Below, one piece after another: positions 34,218-42,087 of a stretch of DNA of 64,000 nucleotides. The position numbers and the translations under genes were made by a program. The stretch is from the NCBI GenBank assembly GCA_036493595.1, contig DASXPN010000093.1, positions 1 to 64,000 on the forward strand, given 5' to 3'. The stretch comes from DATAES01 sp036493595. Lineage in GTDB: Bacteria; Actinomycetota; Acidimicrobiia; Acidimicrobiales; JACDCH01. Every line of letters begins with the position of its first letter. Positions within the stretch are counted from its first letter, which is position 1. Under the pieces are notes generated by a model. It worked only from the letters and a program-made list of their open reading frames with translations. It searched no databases and had not been told where the DNA came from.

Positions 34218-34223
34218 TAGGAT
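34218..34223 (+). promoter_or_regulatory. Putative -10 element of uvrD/pcrA
   Basis: TAGGAT ends 9 nt before the GTG of the helicase gene. The predicted transcript start lies within 2-3 nt of the start codon. Confidence 0.45.
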
Positions 34224-34232
34224 TGACGCACC

Positions 34233-37200
34233 GTGTCCGATCCTGAAGTGCGCGATACCTCCACCCCCCGCCACGACGACGAAGACCTCCTGGCCTTCCT
34301 GAACCCCGTGCAGCGCGAGGCCGTCACCCACCACGACGGGCCGCTGCTCGTGGTGGCCGGCGCCGGTTCGGGCAAGACCCGCGTGCTCACGCACCGCATC
34401 GCCCACCTGATCCGCGATCACAACATCAGCCCGTTCGAGATTCTCGCCATCACGTTCACCAACAAGGCGGCGGACGAGATGAAGCAGCGGGTCGAGGCGC
34501 TCGTCGGGCCGGTGGCCCGCAAGATGTGGGTGTCGACGTTCCACTCGGCGTGCGTGCGTATCCTGCGCCGCGAAGCAAGTCATCTCGAGTACCCCTCGAG
34601 CTTCACCATCTACGACCAGTCGGACGCGGTGCGGCTCGTCGGTTACGTCGTGCGTGATGTTGGCCTCGATCCCAAACGGTTCCCGCCGCGCGCGGTCCAC
34701 GCCGCGATCAGCGCGGCGAAGAACGACGACGTGTCGGCGCCGCAGTACCGCGAGCGCGCCGGCGCGATCTTCGAGCGCAAGATCGGTGACGTCTACGTCG
34801 AGTACCAGTCGCGCCTGCACAAGGCCGGCGCGATGGACTTCGACGATCTGTTGCAGGTCACCGCGACGTTGCTACGTCAGCATCCCGATGTCCTCGACCA
34901 CTACCGCCGCCGCTTCCGCCACATCCTCGTCGACGAGTACCAGGACACGAACAAGGTCCAGAACGAGTTGGTCCTCGCGCTCGCCGGCGAGCATCGCAAC
35001 ATCTGTGTCGTGGGCGACACCGATCAATGCCTGCCGTCCGGCACGATGATCTCCACACCGCGCGGGTCGCGACCGATCGAGCAGTTGGTCGCAGGCGACG
35101 AGGTGCTCGGCACTGCGGGTCGAGCGATGGTCGAGGCGGGTCGCATCACGGCGGTGGTGCCCGGCCACTTCAACGGTCGGATGTATCGGGTGCGGACGAC
35201 CGATGGGCACGAGTTGCAGGGGACGCCTCACCACATCGTGCTCGCGCGGCAGACCTCGGGTCCCGGTCGTCACAACGTCTACCTGATGCATCGGGCCGAT
35301 CGCGGTTACCGCGCCGGCATGTTGCACGAGGACGCCGACGCAGATGCGGATGCGGCGTGGATCTTGCGCGTCTGCAAGAACGCAGCCGAGGCCGCCTACT
35401 GGGAGGCGTGGTTCGCGGCCGAGTACGGGCTTCCGACCGCGCCGTTCGACGAACTCGGGCGCTCTCGGCAGATGGACGAGGCCATGCTCGCCCGCCTCTT
35501 CGAGTCCTTGGATACGACCAGCCGAGCGAAGCGGCTCATGGATGATCTCGACCTCCACGTCGAGTTCCCTCACCTACGCCCCCAGCACAGCCGCGGGCGT
35601 CAGACGCTCGACCTCACGATGTTCGCCGACCGGCGGGGCGAGTCCCCAGGCCACCGGGTGCAGTGGGACGGTGGGATCAAGACGTGTCGCGACTATGTCG
35701 ACGCGCTGGAGTTGGCCCGGTCGACCGCGGATGCGGCCGGGATCGGCATCGCCCGCCGCGCGCAGATCGGCGGCAGGGTCTACGACTTCACCCCGCTCGC
35801 ACACTTGCGCCCGGGCATGGTCGTGCTCCTCGAACGCGACCGCGACCTCACCGAGGTCGAGGTCGCTACCGACGGCATCGACTACGACGACTACGACGGG
35901 CCGGTCTACGACCTCGAAGTCGATCGCACCCACACCTATGTGGCCAGTGGTGTGCTCGTCCACAACTCGATCTACCGATTTCGCGGTGCCGACATTCGCA
36001 ACATCCTCGAGTTCGAAGAGGCGTTTCCCGACTGCACCGTGATCGTGCTCGAGCAGAACTACCGGTCGACGCAGACGATCCTCGACGCCGCCAACGCGGT
36101 GATCGCCAACAACATGGGTCGCAAGCCGAAGGAGCTCTGGACCGATACCGGTGGCGGTCAGCTCATCGTCCGCTATCACGCCGACGACGAGACCGACGAA
36201 GCGCAGTGGGTCGCGCACGAGATCAGTCGCTTGCACGACGAAGGCGAGCGGTGGGGTGACGCGGCCGTCTTCTACCGCACCAACGCGATGAGCCGCGTCG
36301 TCGAAGAGCACCTCATGCGGCTCGGTATCCCGTACACGGTCGTCGGTGGCACCAAGTTCTACGACCGCCGCGAGGTGAAGGACGCGCTGGCCTACGTGCG
36401 CGCGGTGGTCAATCCGGTCGACGAGGTCAGCGTGAAGCGGGTCGTCAACGTGCCGAAGCGCGGCGTCGGCGACTCGACCATCGGCCGGCTCGACGCGTGG
36501 GCCAACGCCCACGGTGTGGCGTTCATCGAGGCGTTGCGGCGGGCGGAGGACGCGGGTGTCACCGGCAGAGCGGTGAAAGGCATCGCCGAGTTCCTCGACC
36601 TGCTCGACGCGTTCACCGAGACGATGGCGGACGGTCCGGCGTCGATGCTCGAGGCCATCTTCGATCGGACGGGCTACGTCGCAGAGCTGCAGGCCGAGCA
36701 CTCCATCGAGTCCGAGGGCCGGCTCGAGAACCTGGCCGAGCTCATCGGTGTCGCCCGCGAGTTCGACGACGTGAACGCGTTCCTCGAGCAGGTCTCGCTC
36801 GTCGCCGACACGGACGAGCTGCCCGAAGGCGCGGACGAGACATCCACCATCCTCATGACGTTGCACGCGGCCAAGGGGCTCGAGTTCCCGTCGGTGTTCC
36901 TGATCGGGATGGAGGACGGTGTGTTCCCGCACCTGCGGTCGTTGGGTGAGCCTGACGAGCTCGAAGAGGAGCGGCGGCTCGCCTACGTCGGCATCACGCG
37001 CGCGCGCGAGCGGCTCTACCTCACCAACGCGTGGAGCCGGATGCTGTACGGCGCGACGCAGTACAACCCGCCGAGCCGCTTCCTCGACGAGATCCCGACC
37101 CACCTCGTCCAACACGCCGAGGGGTCGCGTGAAACGCGTTCGCGTCAGCGTGGCACCGCGTTCGGCTCGGGCGGATGGACGGCGCCGATGCACCGCAACC

Positions 37201-37424
37201 GCGACGAGATCGTCGAACGGGCGATGCGGCCGAAGGGAGTGACCCCGAGCGGAGCCGAGGCGCTCGGGTTACGGATCGGCGACGACGTCCGGCACGCAAA
37301 ATGGGGTGAGGGCGTGATCCTCGACATCGAGGGCGAGGGCGACAAGGCCGAAGCCACGGTGCGGTTCCCCGAAGTGGGTGAGAAGCGTCTGCTGTTGAGT
37401 TGGGCCCCGTTACAGAAGCTGTGA
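34233..37424 (+). CDS. uvrD: UvrD/PcrA family DNA helicase containing an intein
   Basis: A 1063-aa precursor: a 750-aa superfamily 1A helicase interrupted by an intein at residues 266-578. Helicase motifs are QREAVTHHDGPLLVVAGAGS with GSGKT (I), TFTNKAADEMKQR (Ia), ILVDEYQDTN (II), VVGDTDQ joined to SIYRFRGA (III), EQNYRST (IV), TLHAAKGLEFPSVF (V) and VGITRARERLYLT (VI). A C-terminal Tudor-like region, HAKWGEGVILDIEGEGD, is the RNA-polymerase-binding domain of PcrA. It should act in nucleotide excision repair and in backtracking of stalled polymerase. Activity requires splicing, because motif III is split. Confidence 0.96.
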   Translation: MSDPEVRDTSTPRHDDEDLLAFLNPVQREAVTHHDGPLLVVAGAGSGKTRVLTHRIAHLIRDHNISPFEILAITFTNKAADEMKQRVEALVGPVARKMWVSTFHSACVRILRREASHLEYPSSFTIYDQSDAVRLVGYVVRDVGLDPKRFPPRAVHAAISAAKNDDVSAPQYRERAGAIFERKIGDVYVEYQSRLHKAGAMDFDDLLQVTATLLRQHPDVLDHYRRRFRHILVDEYQDTNKVQNELVLALAGEHRNICVVGDTDQCLPSGTMISTPRGSRPIEQLVAGDEVLGTAGRAMVEAGRITAVVPGHFNGRMYRVRTTDGHELQGTPHHIVLARQTSGPGRHNVYLMHRADRGYRAGMLHEDADADADAAWILRVCKNAAEAAYWEAWFAAEYGLPTAPFDELGRSRQMDEAMLARLFESLDTTSRAKRLMDDLDLHVEFPHLRPQHSRGRQTLDLTMFADRRGESPGHRVQWDGGIKTCRDYVDALELARSTADAAGIGIARRAQIGGRVYDFTPLAHLRPGMVVLLERDRDLTEVEVATDGIDYDDYDGPVYDLEVDRTHTYVASGVLVHNSIYRFRGADIRNILEFEEAFPDCTVIVLEQNYRSTQTILDAANAVIANNMGRKPKELWTDTGGGQLIVRYHADDETDEAQWVAHEISRLHDEGERWGDAAVFYRTNAMSRVVEEHLMRLGIPYTVVGGTKFYDRREVKDALAYVRAVVNPVDEVSVKRVVNVPKRGVGDSTIGRLDAWANAHGVAFIEALRRAEDAGVTGRAVKGIAEFLDLLDAFTETMADGPASMLEAIFDRTGYVAELQAEHSIESEGRLENLAELIGVAREFDDVNAFLEQVSLVADTDELPEGADETSTILMTLHAAKGLEFPSVFLIGMEDGVFPHLRSLGEPDELEEERRLAYVGITRARERLYLTNAWSRMLYGATQYNPPSRFLDEIPTHLVQHAEGSRETRSRQRGTAFGSGGWTAPMHRNRDEIVERAMRPKGVTPSGAEALGLRIGDDVRHAKWGEGVILDIEGEGDKAEATVRFPEVGEKRLLLSWAPLQKL
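35028..35966 (+). mobile_element. 313-aa intein inserted in helicase motif III
   Basis: The intein starts at Cys266 (block A: CLPSGTMISTPRGSRPIEQL) and ends VASGVLVHN, followed by the extein residue Ser579. Block B is GTPHHIVLAR, and VYDLEVDRTHTYV is block F. The nucleophiles (Cys1, penultimate His, C-terminal Asn, +1 Ser) are all present, so splicing should work. No LAGLIDADG motif is visible. Instead the central part has NVYLMHRADRGYRAGM and a later AEAAYWEAWFAAEYGLPT, resembling a GIY-YIG-type endonuclease. The insertion point VVGDTDQ/SIY is a highly conserved ATPase/helicase motif, a typical intein target. Confidence 0.93.
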
Positions 37425-37500
37425 CATTCGCCCGGAACGCGGTTGATGTGCACTTTTCGCGTGTGGGCGACTTCGCATGGGGGAAGTACGCGACGCCAGA

Positions 37501-39024
37501 ATGTCACTCGCAATGTCGCTCAACCCGCTCGATCGCGCCGCGCTCCTGCGCCGGCGCAACCAGACCCTCGGCACCATCATGGAGCGGCTGGCCAAGGTCA
37601 ACGGCAGTCGGCCGTTGGTCGAGGAGTCGGGCGGTGACCTGCGCCTGACGTACGCGCAGGCGTCGAAGCGGGTCAATCGCTGGGCCGGCGGGATGGCGAC
37701 CAGGATCAAACCCGGCGACCGCGTCGTCATCGCCACCCGCAACGGCTACGAGATGTTGCTGCTCTGCCTCGCCGCGTCACGAGCCGGCGGCATCCCTGTT
37801 CCCGTGAACGCGCAGATGCGGCCCGACGAGATCCGCCATGTGATCACCGATTCCGCGGCGGCGCTCGTTGTCCGCTCCGCGTCCGAGGTGGACGGCGGCC
37901 TGCCGCTGGCCGAGGCGCACCCGTTCCAGTCCGACGATGTCGCTGCGCTCTTCTACACCTCGGGCACGACCGGCAAGCCGAAGGGTGTCGAGCTCACGCA
38001 CCAGGCGCTCGTCGGCCAGGTCGCGATCGCGGGGGCGATGCCCGCGAACGTGTTGCTGCGAGGGGAGGCGATCTTGGCGCTGCCCATCGCGCACATCATG
38101 GGGTTCGCAGCCGTGCTCGGTCTCGCGTGTGGCGGCATCCGCGTGTACTTCATGGCGAAGTTCCGGCCCGACGACGTGCTCGACGCCATCGAGCAGCGGC
38201 ACGCATCGATGTTCATCGGCGTCCCTGCGATGTACCGCATGTTGCTCGAGGCCGGCGCAGAGAAGCGCGACCTGACCTCCGTGCGCATATGGGGCTCAGG
38301 GGCGGACGCGATGCCCGCAGAGCTGGCGGCAAAATTCAAACAGCTCGGTGCGACGGCGAGCCTGCCCATCGTGGGTCCTGTTGGGGAGGCGCTGTTCTTC
38401 GAGGGCTACGGGATGGTCGAGACCGGCGGCGGCGCCGCGGTGAAGGCATCCCCGCCGATGCTGAACGTCGGCCTCGGCGAGTCGCTCGGCTTCCCGCTGC
38501 CGGGGTATCGCTTCCGTGTCGTGGACGAGGACGGCAACGATGTCGGCACCGGCCAGACCGGCGAGCTCCTGCTCCGTGGCCCCGGCGTGACTCGCGGCTA
38601 CTGGGGCGACGCCGCCGCCACCGGTGACACGATCACCGAGGACGGATGGCTGCGCACCGGTGACCTGGCGCGCAAGGGTGTGCTCGGCACCGTGTTGTTC
38701 GCCGGCCGCCAGAAGGACGTGATCAAGAACGGCGGCTACTCGGTCTACGCGCTCGAAGTCGAGCGCGCCCTCGAGGAGCATCCGGACGTGCTCGAGGCCG
38801 CAGTCGTGGCCTTGGCGGACGACCGGCGGGGCGAGGTGCCAGGTGCGGTCGTGCGGGTCAAGGCCGGCTCGTCGCTCCAACCCGACGAGCTCGTCGCGTG
38901 GACCGGCGAACGGCTCGCCGAGTACAAGGTGCCGCACCGAATCGTCTTCGCCGACGAGCTCCCGCGCACCGGCACCCGCAAGGTGCAGAAGCGCGAGCTG
39001 CTCTCGCTCTTCGACGCCGGCTGA
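37501..39024 (+). CDS. AMP-dependent acyl-CoA synthetase/ligase
   Basis: A 507-aa member of the acyl-adenylate-forming family, which activates a carboxylic acid with ATP and transfers it to CoA. The P-loop-like motif is ALFYTSGTTGKPKGVELTH, the adenine-binding GYGMVETGG, the hinge DGWLRTGDLARKG, and the C-terminal catalytic lysine in GTRKVQKREL. The NGGYSVYALEVERALEEHP motif fits fatty acyl-CoA ligases. The frame opens at 37477, but I favour the ATG at 37501; ATG 37513 is another option. Substrate unknown. Confidence 0.88.
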   Translation: MSLAMSLNPLDRAALLRRRNQTLGTIMERLAKVNGSRPLVEESGGDLRLTYAQASKRVNRWAGGMATRIKPGDRVVIATRNGYEMLLLCLAASRAGGIPVPVNAQMRPDEIRHVITDSAAALVVRSASEVDGGLPLAEAHPFQSDDVAALFYTSGTTGKPKGVELTHQALVGQVAIAGAMPANVLLRGEAILALPIAHIMGFAAVLGLACGGIRVYFMAKFRPDDVLDAIEQRHASMFIGVPAMYRMLLEAGAEKRDLTSVRIWGSGADAMPAELAAKFKQLGATASLPIVGPVGEALFFEGYGMVETGGGAAVKASPPMLNVGLGESLGFPLPGYRFRVVDEDGNDVGTGQTGELLLRGPGVTRGYWGDAAATGDTITEDGWLRTGDLARKGVLGTVLFAGRQKDVIKNGGYSVYALEVERALEEHPDVLEAAVVALADDRRGEVPGAVVRVKAGSSLQPDELVAWTGERLAEYKVPHRIVFADELPRTGTRKVQKRELLSLFDAG

Positions 39025-39060
39025 CGCGCCTCATCCGACGACGCCGACGCGAACGGTTCG

Positions 39061-39573
39061 TCAGCTACTGACCACTGGCGCGCTCGACGTCGGCGCAGGA
39101 CCCGATGTGGTGGTGCTGGTCGTCGTCGTCGTGGCGTTGGGGCTGAGATCGACGAAGAGCTCGCCGTTGTCGATGTCCCACGGGTACTGGTGTACGCCGT
39201 CGCCGGTGGCCGAGTACTGGCGGCCGTTGCAGTCCGTGAAGTTGTTCGACTCCCTGTGCCACGTCAGGACGCACGACCCGATGGCGGCATCGAACGCTGT
39301 CCAACCGCTGTTCGCGTCGTCGCCGATGTGCTGCACGTAGATGGGCCTCGAGAACGTCGCGGGATCCTGGAAGAGCAGCGGTGTGTCATCGCGCTTGACC
39401 GCGTCGGCGCTGGCCTGGGCCGGGCCCACGTCGAACTTCGTTCTCGAGCTGTGGGTCGTCGTGTGGTCGCCGCCCAAATTGTTGGCCAGCAGGACGACCG
39501 CGATCATGGCGACGCCGACGATCACGCCGGCAATGCCGATGATCGTGGCCCGTCGTGGATCTGATCGCGCCAC
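39061..39573 (-). CDS. Membrane-anchored protein with degenerate Rieske-like domain
   Basis: A 170-aa protein with one N-terminal membrane segment (ATIIGIAGVIVGVAMIAVVLL) and an outside domain. The segment SCVLTWHRESNNFTDCNGRQ followed by YS and a TG turn has the spacing of a Rieske domain (L-x-W, F, C-x-G, Y/F-x2-x-G), but the C-x-H and C-x2-H cluster ligands are absent. The tail is Thr/Ser/Pro-rich. The GTG at 39573 follows AGAGGA by 5 nt; ATG 39579 is the alternative. It diverges from the B12-binding gene. Confidence 0.62.
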   Translation of the reverse strand: MARSDPRRATIIGIAGVIVGVAMIAVVLLANNLGGDHTTTHSSRTKFDVGPAQASADAVKRDDTPLLFQDPATFSRPIYVQHIGDDANSGWTAFDAAIGSCVLTWHRESNNFTDCNGRQYSATGDGVHQYPWDIDNGELFVDLSPNATTTTTSTTTSGPAPTSSAPVVSS

Positions 39574-39575
39574 CG

Positions 39576-39592
39576 GCATCCTCTTAGGATGC
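39576..39592. promoter_or_regulatory. 17-bp palindrome between divergent genes
   Basis: GCATCCT-CTT-AGGATGC lies exactly between the two divergent genes. The same bases provide the AGAGGA ribosome-binding site of the minus-strand gene and the TAGGAT -10 hexamer (39585-39590) of the plus-strand gene, and both arms contain an ATG that could be the start codon. Confidence 0.5.
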
Positions 39593-39597
39593 CCGCC

Positions 39598-39996
39598 GTG
39601 CAGCGTCCGTATCGAGTCGTCGTGGCCAAACCCGGCCTCGACGGGCACGACAGGGGCATCAAGGTGATCGCTCGAGCGCTACGAGATGCGGGCTTCGAGG
39701 TGATCTACACGGGTTTGTTCCAGACGCCCGAGCAAGTGGCGGAGACGGCGCTTCAGGAGGACGCCGATGCGGTCGGGCTGTCCGTCCTGTCGGGCGCGCA
39801 CCTGACGCTGTTCCCGCGGGTCGTCGAGGAGTTGCGCACGCGCGGCCTCGACCACGTGCTCGTCTTCGGCGGTGGCATCATCCCTGATCCCGACATCGCG
39901 AAGCTCGAAGCGGCCGGGGTCGCTGCCATCTTCACCCCGGGGGCCTCGATGGCCTCCATCACCGACTGGCTCGAAGAAGCCCTCGACGCGAGGTAG
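39598..39996 (+). CDS. B12-binding subunit, methylmalonyl-CoA mutase C-terminal domain
   Basis: A 132-aa cobalamin-binding protein equal to the C-terminal domain of methylmalonyl-CoA mutase. The B12 histidine is in VAKPGLDGHDRGIKVIARAL (the D-x-H-x-x-G motif), followed by ADAVGLSVLSGAHL and LVFGGGIIPDPD. The large catalytic subunit is not in the window. I favour GTG 39598 because TAGGAT ends 7 nt before it; ATG 39589 would add 3 residues. sucC follows 9 nt later, so the mutase product succinyl-CoA would feed directly into the next enzyme. Confidence 0.92.
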   Translation: MQRPYRVVVAKPGLDGHDRGIKVIARALRDAGFEVIYTGLFQTPEQVAETALQEDADAVGLSVLSGAHLTLFPRVVEELRTRGLDHVLVFGGGIIPDPDIAKLEAAGVAAIFTPGASMASITDWLEEALDAR

Positions 39997-40005
39997 ACGC
40001 ACCTA

Positions 40006-41154
40006 GTGGATCTGTACGAGTACCAAGGCAAGCAGTTCTTCGCCCGCTACGACATCCCCGTGTCGCCGGGCGAGGCGGTGACCACCGTCGACGACGCCGT
40101 CGCCGCGGGCGACCGCATCGGCTATCCGGTCGTCGTCAAGGCGCAGGTGCAGGTCGGTGGCCGCGGCAAGGCCGGTGGCATCAAGTTGGCCGACAACGCC
40201 GACGAGTGCCGCACGCACGCCTCGAACATCCTCGGGATGGACATCAAGGGTCACGTCGTCCACGTGCTCTGGATCGAAAAGGCGTCCGACATCGCGGAGG
40301 AGTACTACGCCTCGTTCACGCTCGACCGAGCCGCGAAGAAGCATCTCGGAATGGTCTCCGCGCAAGGGGGCGTCGAGATCGAGGCAGTGGCCGAGACTGA
40401 TCCCGACGCGATCGCCAAGATCTGGATCGATCCCGTCGACGGCCTCACCGAGGAGCAGGCTCGCTCGTGGGTCGAGTCGGCCAAGCTCAACCCGAAGGCG
40501 AACGACGGCGCGGTCGACATCCTCTTGAAGCTCTACCGCGCGTACGTCGACGGCGATGCCGACCTCGTCGAGATCAACCCGCTGATCCTCAAGCCGACCG
40601 GCGAGGTCCACGCGCTCGATGCGAAGGTCACGCTCGACGGCAACGCCGTGTTCCGTCATCCCGACTACGAGCAGTACGACGCGACGCAGGTGCGCGACGA
40701 ACGCGAGGCCGCCGCACACGAGAAGGGCCTTCAGTACGTCGGGCTCGAGGGCTACATCGGTGTGATCGCGAATGGCGCCGGGCTGGCGATGAGCACCGTC
40801 GACATCGTGAACCAGGTCGGCGGTCAGCCCGCGAACTTTCTCGACATCGGGGGCGGCGCGAACGCGGACGTGATGACGGGCGCGCTCGAGGTCATCAACA
40901 ACGACCCGAACGTGCGCTCCATCCTCATCAACATCTTCGGCGGCATCACCAAGGGTGAAGAGGTGGCGAACGGCATCGTCGCCGCGCTCAGCCGCGTCGA
41001 CATCGCGTCACCGATCGTGATCCGTCTCGACGGCACGAACGCCGACGAGGGGCGGGCGATCCTCGAACCACACGTGTCCGACCGGCTGCAGATGCAGCCC
41101 ACCATGCTCGACGCGGCCCGCCGGGCCGTCGAGCTCGCGGGAGCCGACAAGTGA
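40006..41154 (+). CDS. sucC: Succinyl-CoA ligase [ADP-forming] subunit beta
   Basis: A 382-aa ATP-grasp subunit of succinyl-CoA synthetase. It begins DLYEYQGKQFFARYDIPVSPGE; KAQVQVGGRGKAGGIKLA is the nucleotide-binding glycine loop, and later VEINPLILKPTGEVHALDAKV and ILINIFGGITKGEEVANGIV are invariant regions. The GTG start follows the B12 gene by 9 nt. It overlaps sucD by GTGA. Confidence 0.97.
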   Translation: MDLYEYQGKQFFARYDIPVSPGEAVTTVDDAVAAGDRIGYPVVVKAQVQVGGRGKAGGIKLADNADECRTHASNILGMDIKGHVVHVLWIEKASDIAEEYYASFTLDRAAKKHLGMVSAQGGVEIEAVAETDPDAIAKIWIDPVDGLTEEQARSWVESAKLNPKANDGAVDILLKLYRAYVDGDADLVEINPLILKPTGEVHALDAKVTLDGNAVFRHPDYEQYDATQVRDEREAAAHEKGLQYVGLEGYIGVIANGAGLAMSTVDIVNQVGGQPANFLDIGGGANADVMTGALEVINNDPNVRSILINIFGGITKGEEVANGIVAALSRVDIASPIVIRLDGTNADEGRAILEPHVSDRLQMQPTMLDAARRAVELAGADK

Positions 41155-42047
41155 GCATCTTCGTCGACGAGACCACGAAGGTCGTCTACCAAGGCCTGAC
41201 CGGATCGCAGGGCCGCTTCTACGGGCTTCTCAACCGCACGTACGGCACGCAGGTGGTGGCCGGTACCAATCCGAAGAAGGCCGGTTCGGAGGTCGACGGC
41301 ATCCCGATCTTCGCGTCGGTCGAGGAGGCAGTGAAGGAGACCGGCGCCACCGCGTCGTGCATCTTCATCCCGGCACCAGGCGTGAAGGACGCGGTGCTCG
41401 ACGCGGCGCAGGGTGGCGCCGAGTTCATCGTGTGCATCACCGAAGGCGTGCCTGCTCAGGACGAAGCCTGGTTCTACAACGAGCTCGAGCGCGACTACCC
41501 GCACGTGCAACTGCTCGGCCCGAACTGTCCGGGCGTCATCAGCCCGGGTAAGTGCAACATCGGCATCACCGCGGGACACATTGCGCTCGAGCCGCAGCCC
41601 GGGCAGCCCGCAGTCGGCATCGTCAGCCGCTCCGGCACGCTCACCTACCAGGCGTTGTACGAGCTGAAGCAGAAGGGCATCGGCGTCACGACGTGCGTCG
41701 GCATCGGAGGCGATCCCGTGCCGGGGACAACCTTCATCGACTGCCTCGAACGGTTCGAGGCCGACCCCGACACGAGGGCCGTGATGATGATCGGCGAGAT
41801 CGGCGGTTCTGCCGAGGAAGAAGCGGCCGCGTTCATCAAGGACCAGATGACCAAGCCCGTGTCGGCCTACATCGCCGGTGTCACCGCCCCCGCAGGCAAG
41901 AAGATGGGCCACGCCGGCGCCATCGTGTCGGGCGGGAAGGGCACGGCCGCGGCAAAGATGGAAGCTCTGCGCGATGCCGGCGCCAAGGTCGGCAACAACC
42001 CGACCGAGTGCGGCGAGCTGATGGCCGAGATCGTCGCCGCCCTGTAG
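41151..42047 (+). CDS. sucD: Succinyl-CoA ligase subunit alpha
   Basis: A 298-aa CoA-binding subunit. The N-terminal VYQGLTGSQGRFYGLLNRTYG binds CoA; GPNCPGVISPGKCNIGI is conserved; and the phosphohistidine lies in KKMGHAGAIVSGGKGTAAAK. It forms the alpha2beta2 enzyme with SucC for substrate-level phosphorylation in the TCA cycle. The GTG start overlaps the sucC stop. Confidence 0.97.
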   Translation: MSIFVDETTKVVYQGLTGSQGRFYGLLNRTYGTQVVAGTNPKKAGSEVDGIPIFASVEEAVKETGATASCIFIPAPGVKDAVLDAAQGGAEFIVCITEGVPAQDEAWFYNELERDYPHVQLLGPNCPGVISPGKCNIGITAGHIALEPQPGQPAVGIVSRSGTLTYQALYELKQKGIGVTTCVGIGGDPVPGTTFIDCLERFEADPDTRAVMMIGEIGGSAEEEAAAFIKDQMTKPVSAYIAGVTAPAGKKMGHAGAIVSGGKGTAAAKMEALRDAGAKVGNNPTECGELMAEIVAAL

Positions 42048-42087
42048 CGCCGGAGTCGAGCAGTACAAGCGGGAGGGAACGAGCGAG

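Noticed and set aside
35028..35966. LAGLIDADG endonuclease inside the intein
   Set aside because: No LAGLIDADG-like dodecapeptide is visible in the central region.
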